Shown piece after piece: positions 55,717-64,000 of a stretch of DNA of 64,000 nt. The position numbers and the translations under genes were made by a program. Source of the stretch: Platanthera guangdongensis (lineage: Eukaryota > Streptophyta > Magnoliopsida > Asparagales > Orchidaceae); NCBI GenBank assembly GCA_039583875.1, contig CM077151.1, positions 21,100,326-21,164,325 on the forward strand, in the 5' to 3' direction. The notes under the pieces are model-generated. The model made no database searches and was not told the origin of the DNA. It saw nothing but the letters and a program-made list of their open reading frames with translations. Positions within the stretch are counted from its first letter, which is position 1. Every line of letters starts with the position of its first letter.

Positions 55717-55819
55717 CTCCGTTTGGGGGGACTTATTTTCACCGGTCAAGCGGTTACGACCGCATGAACCGGGGCCTTAACCGCTTGACCGGTGAAAATA
55801 AGTCCCCCCAAACGGAGCC
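55717..55819. mobile_element. MITE B, near-perfect fold-back (103 bp) in the P450 intron
   Basis: A 42-bp perfect stem begins GGCTCCGTTTGGGGGGACTT and closes around a ~19-base loop. The flanking triplets are CAA and TAA. The perfect stem suggests a recent insertion. It is related to MITE A. Confidence 0.8.
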
Positions 55820-55822
55820 TAA

Positions 55823-56023
55823 GGCTGCGTTTGGCGCAGCTTATCGCGGCTTATTTACTCCGGTGAGGTTGGACAAAAATGTCATTGTCATATGAAAATA
55901 TTATGCCTCAAACTAGTTTCTTTTTGTAACATTTGTCATGCAAAACATACATTCGATGACAATGATGTTTTTGTCCAACCTCACCAAAGCAAATAAGTTG
56001 CGATAAGCCGCGCCGAACACAGC
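55823..56023. mobile_element. MITE C (201 bp) in the P450 intron
   Basis: Long imperfect TIRs begin GGCTGCGTTTGGCGCAGCTT and GGCTTATTT..., with GTGAGGTTGGACAAAAA on both arms. TAA/TTA flank it. It lies immediately beside MITE B. Confidence 0.75.
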
Positions 56024-57361
56024 TTAAATGGTGTAATGTTGGTCAGTTATCAAGTTAATCTTAATCGCCTGATCTTGTTGAAAACAAATCTAGCCATATA
56101 TTAATTTTATTAGAGCTATTATACCTACTACTATGGTAGGATGTCGTATGTCTGTTTTCAGATTATTACACTAAAACATGAAATTATGATTTTGCACATC
56201 TTCATTAAAAATTTAATATTTGTAAAATTGTGCTATCATGAGATGGAACCATAACTAGTCATATATTATGTAAAGACTCAACCATTACATCAGTTGGCAA
56301 GTTATTGTAAACACTTGAATTATTATCAATATCAAAGAAACTATAACTTTTTTAATAATTATAAATATAAGTTAATATAATATATAATTTTTATATAATA
56401 TAATTTAAATAATAAAATTTATAAATATAAGTTTATAGGATATAATTTTACAAAAAAATATAAATGTTTATAACGTATATACAGAAAATAAAATATAAAT
56501 TATAATAAACATATGAGATATGAGTGATAGTGCACAGAAGCGGGAGAAGCCCGCTTGGTAGCGGGTGAAGCCCGCCAAATGATGTCATCCACCCATTGAT
56601 GTCCCCAACCGAACAATGCCGACGGCAGAATCTAGATGCCTGCCAAATTTTGTTGCCCGTCGAATGTTGTCATTCGCACGGAGCACTGCCCATACAACCA
56701 ATCACGATAATACCCCGATCGCAATAGGCACGGAGCTCTGCCCCTATCAATTAATTAATGCAGTTTAAACTTTAAAATACACACACTATTAATTAATTAA
56801 CACAGAAAATAGTTCTAAACTATTTTTTATTTTTTATTAAAAAAATCCTCATCAAGATTCGTATATCATTAATTTTCTAAATTAAATTGATTGGTTTCAT
56901 CATTACTTTTTAAATCAGCACTGACATGTCTAATGACAACCTATCATAATAGGTTTATAAGCTCTACTAAAAACTTATTCAATTTTATAGATTGTCATCA
57001 TTACATTTAATTACATAAATGAACATTGTATTTTATTACTTTATAAATAGATTATAATATCTTTTAAGTCATTAGATAAAAATAGTCAAGCTATATTGAT
57101 AATTTTGAATATTTCACCAAATTAAGACAACTTCACCTTTTAAATATTTTAAAAATATATAACTTGGCATAATCCTAGATTCTATATTCTTGTTGTCATA
57201 TTTGAAATAAAATGAATATTAATTTAGACTTAAATAAAACTTAATTTAGCTTTTTTATCCTTAAAGTATATGGTTAGTTTGAGCATTAATTTTTGCATGA
57301 AATATCTTCAACTTTAACTTTACATAATTTTGTAAATATCAAGGTAATGAGATCATAAATG
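56024..57361. other. P450 intron, AT-rich, no further element identified
   Basis: AT-rich sequence with a GC-richer island at 56535-56750 (AAGCCCGC repeats, CGGAGC phrases) that may be another old element; no ends were found. Confidence 0.4.
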
Positions 57362-58092
57362 TAGGGGGTGCAACTCGGGTCGGCTCATATCTGTTCTCTC
57401 CAGAACCAAGAACCGTTCCATATAGGTTTGGTTCCAACCTTTTGGAACCGGAACTAACCCATGTACTCGAGGTATAGAATCAGATCCGAACCGAAAAACT
57501 TAATTGGTTCGGTTCTCAGTTCCACTCTCATGTCATAATATTTTTATATAAACTTATATATTAGTAAACATTTCTAACTATTATATTCATTTAAGCAAAT
57601 ATTAATTAAATACAAAACATTATTATAAAGAAAATAATATGATAAAATAATTGTATGTTTAGAAGAGCAAACAAAAAATGTACATAATCTTCTTCAATTT
57701 TCGCTAACATACTATTAGAAAAGTAAAAAATAACTCATACAATGTCGCTAACTAATTTTTAAATAAAACATTATTAGATTTATATTGAAAAGATTATAGA
57801 TTTATAAGAATGATGAATCCTTTAGATTTAGCGTAACCTATACTATTTTAAAAGACTCATTGAATAAAATAAGAATCAGACGACCAATATATTCTTGATA
57901 CTTAAATTCAATAACTCGATTCTCGGGTCGGTTTTGGATCCACGGATGTAAGAATCGAGTGGTCGGTTTTGAAAACTGTGGACCCTGACCCGAACCGAGA
58001 CACATGAGAACCGATCTAAACCACTCGGTTCGATTCGGTTACAGTCTGATTCTTGACTCTCGCTTCTTCGGTTTTTTTTTTGCTCATCCCTA
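57362..58092. mobile_element. old hAT-like non-autonomous element in the P450 intron
   Basis: The left end TAGGGGGTGCAA and the complement of the right end TAGGGATGAGCAA are hAT-like. GGTTCGGTT-type subterminal motifs cluster at 57400-57515 and 57900-58075, as in the hAT at 51253. The flanking octamers (CATAAATG, AGTAGATG) match at only five positions, so the element is old. Confidence 0.6.
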
Positions 58093-59388
58093 AGTAGATG
58101 TGTCAGCTAACAGACGAATAAAATGCGACTCTGCATTCAAAGTTCGTTCCTTGTGTAATTATCGTCTAGAAATTAAAAAATGTTATAAGCAACGAATAAT
58201 GAAAAAGCAAGAGATTAATTAATTACCATGAGAAGAGATTTGGCTTCCACTCTATTCAGCTGCAACCCAACTGAACCGTTCTTCTCATTCTGATCATCAT
58301 TAGTTAGATGTCGGAGAAGTACGTCAAGGAAGCAGAAGTCGTCTTCTTCTTCACTCGGCATTGCTTCCAGCTGTCGCTCTCTTCGCTTCAACCCCTCCGC
58401 AATCTCTTCCTCCAGCACCGCATCCAGAGCTCGAAAGCTCCTATCCAGCTTCCCCTTCCACCCTCTGATCACATCCACCCACCCCAAAGATAGAAACAAG
58501 TCCCCTAAGAAAAAGACCCCCATCAGAAATATCACTTCCGCAATGAGCTCATGGTACCGGCTCCTCATCATCCCGGAGTACTCCCCATCACCTCCGGCAG
58601 CCGTCGGGCGCTTTCCAAACACCTCTCAAAACATTATATTGTTAAAGAGACTGGTGACAACATCGCTTAAGTTCACCAAGGAGACAGATTGGATGGAAAT
58701 AGCATTCACCATGGCCTCTACCTCCTGCTCGCAAATTGAGCGGAAGCTCTGCACTTTGCTCGGGCTGAAGATGTTGGCATTGGCAAAGCGGCGGAGCTGC
58801 TTCAAGTGATTGTTGTAAGGGGAGAAGGTGATGTCAATGCCGCCGTAGGAGTAGCGTGAGGTGGTGGTGAGGGAGGGGCGGCTGCAGAAATGGGTGTCTT
58901 GGGTTTTGAGAATTTCGGCGGCAGTTTCGCGGGAGGAGGCGACAATGGTGGTGAACTGGCCGAGGTTGAGGCGGATGAGCGGGCCGTGTTTTCGTGAGAG
59001 GCGGCAGAGGGAGATGTGGGGGATGGAGCGGAGGAGGTGGAGATGGCCGAAGAGAGGAATGGAGATCCCCGGAGTTGGGGGGAGGTTGATCGCAGCATGT
59101 TTTTGGCGAACAAAAAAGTATTGTGTGCAGAGGAGGATTAATGGGAAGAGCGGGATGAAGGAAATTGAAAGGGGAGTGTTATAAAGGGCTGCCATTAAGG
59201 CTCGAAGGAACAGGAGAGGTTGATTTGCAGCCATCTATACTTTTGACAGAATGCCTCCACTTAACATGAATTTATAGTATTCAATTGCGAGACAGTAAAT
59301 TTATAAATACCAAATTCGAAATATATAAATACAAGTAGTGGGTAGTTGATCGTCTCTGTGAATACATTATTAAAAAAATATTATATAT

Positions 59389-60277
59389 TGTTGCGGACTA
59401 ATTCGACGACCCGATCGGACCGGAATAAACTGGACCGCCTTAGCTTTCGGGGCTCTCGGGACGGTCGAGCGCGCACACAGTCAATGAAAATAGAGAGTTG
59501 ACACAAGATGTTTTAACGTGAAAAAATCCCTCAACTGGGTAAAAGATCACGTGACCGGGTCTGTGCCGGTCAAAATCCACTATTCGTTTGCGGTTACAAT
59601 ATGTTTAGATAATCGAGGGCGACAAGCCGCTCCTCATTACAGCATGGAGGTGAGAGAGAATTCCTGACTCGCAACGAGCGACAGGCTGCGTCGAGGGAGT
59701 GTTGGATGTTGCTTGGTGGCTGGTGTGCTTGTATGCTAGTGATGGTCGTGTTCTTCCCTTCTCTGCGCATTTGGGGACTTGGGCGTTCCTCTGTCTCGTC
59801 GGCGGCTTGAAGATGACCCGAGGTAAGAGTTCGGTAGAGCTCTGACCTGAGGAGAAAGAAGGCTGGAGGAGCAAAAATGTGAGAAATGAGGAGACCTGGG
59901 GCACCTTTTATAGCCTCTAGGAGATGGTTATGGTGGGCCCCCCCCCCCCCCCCACTAACCTGGTGGTTAGTGGGTGGTTACCTGTAGATAGGACGGCGAT
60001 GGAGGCTCCGTAATGATCGGACGGTGGCCAACCCGCAAGCGGCGGCGGCGTGACGGCGGGTGGTGACGTGACGGCCAAGCGGTGGCGACGGCCGGGGCGG
60101 CGGCGGCAATAGTTATTGAAAGGTCCCCCCCCCCCCCCCCCCCATGATCCTCCTATTGTGGAGGAGATCATGGGAAGTGGGTTGACCGGTCAAACACATG
60201 ATTTCCCCTTATGGGGGTGATCATGGGGAGTGGCTAATTGCACCCCCAAGCCTACAAATGGGGCTTCATCCCCATCA
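59389..60277 (-). repeat. 3' LTR of element 3
   Basis: Plus-strand ends TGTTGCGGAC and CCCCATCA, about 889 bp. The minus strand has TATAAAAGG near 59905-59915. The outside neighbour GGATTTAAGGGGCAAT (minus) fits a polypurine tract. Long C runs at about 59938-59955 and 60125-60143 may be assembly-sensitive. The limits are inferred without the second LTR. Confidence 0.65.
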
Positions 60278-60389
60278 ATTGCCCCTTAAATCCTTTGTTG
60301 CCAAAGGTTGGTATAAGCTGGGAAGACGAGAATTTTTCATTCATCTCTCGTGTGCATAATGACAATCGGTGAAAGGTCGGAGACGTCGG

Positions 60390-60656
60390 ATGGCGGCGCC
60401 CGAAGCTCTTTTAAGTGGAGACCGAAAGAGGAAGGATATAGCGGCTTTCTCTAGTGATGTTGACATAGCGGTCACGGTGGCTTCTTTTGATGATCGTCCT
60501 GAGACTACTCCCGAGGTACAGGTACTTGAGAGTCCTGCACCCCGGACTCCTTCTGTGGAGGCGGCTACTCCACGTATGTCTTCTTCCTTGAAGGCAATAA
60601 GTGAAGTGGTAAGCGCTTTTATGTTTGTATGTCTTGCACTTTGTTTTCACGTTTAG
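60390..60656 (+). CDS. antisense ORF of element 3, partial gene
   Basis: The ATG at 60390 reads MAAPEALLSGDRKRKDIAAF, then Pro/Thr/Glu-rich sequence to about 60609, where GAAGTG|GTAAGC would be a good splice donor. It sits between the polypurine tract and the tandem array, antisense to gag, the position of antisense gene 1 in elements 1 and 2. No clear sequence match to them and no downstream exon was found, so it is a candidate only. Confidence 0.4.
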   Translation: MAAPEALLSGDRKRKDIAAFSSDVDIAVTVASFDDRPETTPEVQVLESPAPRTPSVEAATPRMSSSLKAISEVVSAFMFVCLALCFHV

Positions 60657-60849
60657 CAGTTTGTACTTAGTGCTTTTGCGTGCATATTTGTATAGCATTG
60701 CTACCTTTACATTACTCAGCTTCTTTTTCCTGAGCATAGTTCTCGCAGGTCTGGCCTGCGGGAAAGTTCGGGCGAGACTGGCTAGCGATTTTGCGCGAGT
60801 TGGATTCGCGGCATAGCTGGCGCGAGTCTGGCTCGCGGCCGAGTTGGTT

Positions 60850-61990
60850 ATGGACCAATTGCCGGATAATGTAAATACTCGATCCGTGTACAACCGCGAG
60901 GGGGGCAGGCCCTGGCAATAGCAAGGTGTTGGTCTGCGGTAATGACTGAGAATGTAAGTACTCAATCCTGCCGCCGGAGAATGTAGGTACTCAGTCTGGG
61001 TGCAATCACGAGGGGGGCAGAGCCTGTTGACGGCAGGGCGATGGTCTGCAGCAACAGCGGAGAATGTAAGTAGTCAATCCGACTGTCGGAGAATGTAGGT
61101 ACTCGATCTGGGTGCAATCGCGAGGGGGGCAGACCCTGCCGACGGCAGGGCGATGGTCTGCAGTAACGGTGGAGAAAGTAAGTACTCAATCCGACCGCCG
61201 GAGAATGTAGGTACTCAATCCGGTTGCGCGACCTAACCTGGCAATAAGTCAATTGTCGGAGAATGTGGATACTCGATCCGGGTGCAATCGCGAGGTGGGC
61301 AGGCCCTGGCGATGGCAGGGCGATGGTATGCAGTAACGGCGGAGAATGCAAGTACTCAATCCAACCGCCGGAGAATGCAGGTATTCAATCCAGTTGCGCG
61401 ACCTAGCCTGACAATAAGCCAATTGTCGGAGAATGTGGATACTCGATCCGGGTGCAATCATGAGGGGGGCAGGCCCTGACGATGGCAGTGTGATGGTCTG
61501 CAATAACGACGAAGAATGTAAGTACTCAATCCGACCACCGGAGAATGTAGGTACTCAATCCGGTTGCGCGACCTAGCCCGGGTATGAGTTGATTGTCGGA
61601 GTGTGTAAATACTCGATCTGGGTGCAATCGCGAAGGGGCCGGCCCTGACGATGGCAGGGCGATGGTCTGCAGTAACGGCGGAGAATGTAAGTACTCAATC
61701 CGACCATCGGAGAATGTAGGTACTCAATTCAGTTACGCGACCTAGCCCGGGTATGAGTTGATTGTCGGAGAGTGTAAATACTCGATTCGGGTGAAATCGC
61801 GAGGGGGGAGGCCCTGGCGATGGCAGGACGATGGTCTGCAGTAACGGCGGAGAATGTAAGTACTCAATCTGACCGCCGGAGAATGTACATACTCAAGCCG
61901 GTTGCGCGACCTAGCCCGAGTATGAGTCGATTGCCAGAGAGTGTAAATACAAGATCCGGGTGCAATAGCGAGGGGTGCAAGCCCTGGCGA
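60850..61990 (-). repeat. tandem array of element 3 (~170-bp unit, 6-7 copies)
   Basis: The unit carries three degenerate copies of GGAGAATGTA..TACTCAATCCG, plus TTGCGCGACCTAGCC and GGCAGGGCGATGGTCTGCAG. Spacing is 169-171 bp. It occupies the place of the arrays in elements 1 and 2 but its core differs. Confidence 0.9.
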
Positions 61991-61999
61991 TGTGAAGAT

Positions 62000-62438
62000 G
62001 TTAAGTGACAATGTTGGCAAAGAACCTGCTTGTTTGGCTTGCAAGCACGGCTTTACCTAAAGATTTCATATTGATGTTACTGAAACAAATACGATATTGC
62101 ATTTAGAAATAAGCACAGTTCGCGCGAGCCTGAGCTCGTGACTTTTACGATCACAAAGTGATAAAAGCAAGATGCAAGAGGATGCAAATAATAAAGAGTA
62201 CAAATAAAGTAAAAAACGTAGAGGGAAAGACGTGATGCAAGTCACAAGCTGCTGGTATGCTGCAGGGGATCTTCCTGCGTCGGGGAGAGCGTCCTTACTA
62301 GGAATCCATGGTTGGGCGTAGGTTCATGCCATCAACACTGAAGGTGGTAGTGGATATTGGTTGTGCCTGTCTTGCGTAACAAGCATGTGGTTCTTGATCT
62401 CCGCGAACAACTCCCACTCCTCCGGGGGATTGGAAATT
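62000..62438. other. Element 3 non-coding stretch at the deletion junction
   Basis: No pol domain is detectable between the broken protease and the array. Confidence 0.5.
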
Positions 62439-64000
62439 TTATTGCAAGATGGGGGATTGACGGTATTGCTCCGAAAGTGGACTGAACTGGCCTCCAAAAA
62501 TGGTGTTGTATGCCGAACTTGAATTGATCACGACAAAGTTGACCCCATGGGTAGCTTGCTTCGTGAAATCTCTCATCGTGACGGGCAACGTGATTGTGCC
62601 TTGGACCGGAACGAGGTGGTTGTCGAAACCATAGACGGGGCCTTCTGCGGGGCTAAGATGCTGCTTAGTGAGCTTCGTGCTTTCCAAGGTGGAGAGGAAC
62701 AACATATCCACCGAGCTTCTGTTGTCTACCAGGATCCTTTTGACATTGAAGCAGGGATCCCTAATCCCGACATGGATAACGAGGGGATCCTGGTTGGGCG
62801 TTTGCAGCCCTTCGAGGTCCTTGTCGTCGAATGTGATGGTGATATCCTGATTTGGCTCCTTATCTGATCCTTTTACTGAAAGTATATGTGTTAGGAGCCC
62901 GACGATGGTCTCTATGTTGCCCATCATCTGACTTCCCCCACCAGTTCCCTGTGGTGGGTTTTGCTGGTCTCTTTCACGACGTTGCGTTTGTTGGTTTTGC
63001 GATTGTCCTTGCAAGACTCTCCCAAGGAGCCCTTGGCGAACGAGACGCTCAATTTCATCTTTCAGCCCGGCACACTCTTCGGTGTTGTGACCAGGCGTGC
63101 GGTGGAACTCGCAGTACCTTGTCTGGTCAGCATCAGGGTTTGGCCGCGGTATTCTAGTACGTTGGCATGCCGGATCATTCTGAATTGCGTACATCACGTT
63201 AGTGCTGGTGGTATTCAGAGGGGTGTATTCTTGAAGTGGATGTTGCCCCCCATTCCTTGGAGGGTCACGTCGACGGTTGTCACTACGGCGCTCAGCCTGA
63301 CGTCATTCTTCTTGTCATATGAGAGTTTGTTCTTCTCCTTTCTTCCTTTTTTGTCTACCTTCAAACTGCTGGCGGTGTGCTTCGACGACCTCATCAACCG
63401 CTATCTAGGCCTCGATCCAGTGAACAAGATCTGGATAACTGGGTACGGTTTTCCTCATGAGGGCTGAATGGAATCCGCTGGGGCGGAGTCCGCCAAGGAA
63501 GACGCCTCTGAGAAGTTCGGGGTCGACACCCGGAATTTGACGTGCCTCTAAGGTGAAGCGGCGAAAGAAGTACTTAAGGGATTCTCCTTCATTCTGTCGA
63601 ATGTCAGAAAGGTGTGAGGGATCACGAACAATTCTTTGATTGGCAATGAATTAGTCAGTGAATTGTCTTGACAGTTCTGCAAAGTTTGCTATAGTTCCCT
63701 CTCTCAGGGAGTGAAACCAAGTACGAGCTTGGCCTTTAAGGGTAGCTGGGAAGACTTGACAGAGCAGTTGGTCTGTTGCGTTATAGATCCTCATAATTGT
63801 GGTGAAATGGTTGATGTGTTCTAGCGGGTCGTTCGTCCCTTCAAACGTTTTGATGCTTGGCAGTTTGAACCCATGAGGAATCAGATGTGCTAGAACCTGG
63901 GGGGCGAGTGGAGAGCCCTGATGGAGGTGGTGGCATGCTTGGATGTCGTGTCACCCAAGTTTTTTGTATTCCTCGGCAATTACTTCTCGAATTTCTTCTA
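62439..64000 (-). pseudogene. gag and truncated protease of element 3
   Basis: Gag core motifs are PSIKTFEGTNDPLEHINHF, VFPATLKGQARTWFHSL and YFFRRFTLEARQIPG. The zinc knuckle is YCEFHRTPGHNTEEC near 63100. The protease retains ITFDDKDLEG and ILVDNRSSVDMLF, where the usual DNGSS has become DNRSS, so it is probably inactive. The frame ends after SSAYNTIFG, where RT should follow. Gag contains in-frame stops near 63650, 63400 and 63330. The start lies beyond the window. Confidence 0.88.

Larger units (their letters stand above)
54896..59234 (-). pseudogene. cytochrome P450, CYP71-like (A-type), with one in-frame stop
   Basis: Exon 1 is 59234-58227 and exon 2 is 55501-54896, with a 2725-bp phase-0 intron (ATG|GTAATT ... 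CTGCAG|GAC) at the position usual for CYP71. The 537-codon frame has an N-terminal membrane anchor (residues ~20-40) and a Pro-rich hinge (LPPTPGISIPLFGHLHLL). The oxygen-binding GGTDTA, helix-K KETLRLHP, FRPERF and heme loop FIPFGAGRRICPGM with its Cys ligand are all present. It would be an ER-bound monooxygenase of specialised metabolism with unknown substrate. Codon 203 is TGA (58628-58626) where family members usually have Arg, and everything else is in frame. It is therefore a nonsense allele, a young pseudogene or a base error. Three transposons sit in the intron and an LTR begins 155 bp upstream. Confidence 0.9.
59389..64000 (-). mobile_element. Tat-type element 3, lacking RT/RH/INT, runs off the window
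   Basis: The sense strand is minus. From the right edge there is gag with zinc knuckle, then a protease broken near 62440, a non-coding stretch, a 170-bp tandem array, an antisense ORF and an LTR ending 155 bp upstream of the P450 ATG. RT, both RNase H domains and integrase are absent, so it is a non-autonomous derivative. The other LTR lies beyond 64000. Confidence 0.8.

Overview
This is nuclear DNA of a flowering plant. The window has almost no host coding capacity and is dominated by nested transposable elements. Two host genes can be supported: a small single-pass membrane protein (7629-7964, minus) and a CYP71-type cytochrome P450 (54896-59234, minus) that carries one in-frame stop. Plant-specific Ty3/gypsy Tat-lineage elements with two RNase H domains, Ty1/copia elements with an initiator-Met primer site, MULE, hAT, CACTA, Helitron and MITE sequences all point to an angiosperm. 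I cannot name the family.

Layout. 1-1664: decayed Helitron Rep/helicase N-terminus (minus, cut by the window edge). 2139-2667: two-exon RRM-like gene. 2960-5550: diverged direct repeats and a region saturated with GCAGTGC words, including a 20-bp tandem array. 6043-6918: two tandem ~440-bp units whose ends resemble Helitron 5' termini. 7629-7964: small membrane protein gene. 8186-26565: a MULE with 89-bp TIRs and an exact 9-bp target duplication, sitting in the promoter region of that gene and encoding a FAR1/MULE transposase joined to an OTU-protease domain. This MULE is split by a Tat retrotransposon (element 1, 10488-23315, TSD TAATT). 26940-36660: decayed copia fragments, diverged long repeats, a hairpin-bearing repeat series, a 5S-rRNA-like fragment and a copia LTR. 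36953-50701: a second Tat element (element 2, minus, TSD ATGAT) with an intact 1393-codon pol. 51253-53756: a hAT element (8-bp TSD) containing a nested CACTA element (3-bp TSD). 53784-54136: a MITE. 54896-59234: the P450, whose 2.7-kb intron holds two MITEs and a second hAT-like element. 59389-64000: a third Tat-type element lacking RT, RNase H and integrase (LTR, antisense ORF, tandem array, gag-protease).

Most interesting observation. Elements 1 and 2 have diverged LTRs but share one architecture. Each has gag-pol on the sense strand, a tandem array just after pol whose units share a ~34-bp core, and then two separate three-exon genes on the antisense strand. Each antisense gene has its own TATAAATA box, at matching distances from the start codon, and intron phases are conserved (0,1 for the first gene; 1,0 for the second). 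Extra antisense ORFs are known in some Tat/Grande-type elements. The conserved two-gene, spliced, promoter-equipped cassette seen here looks like a maintained accessory module of unknown function.
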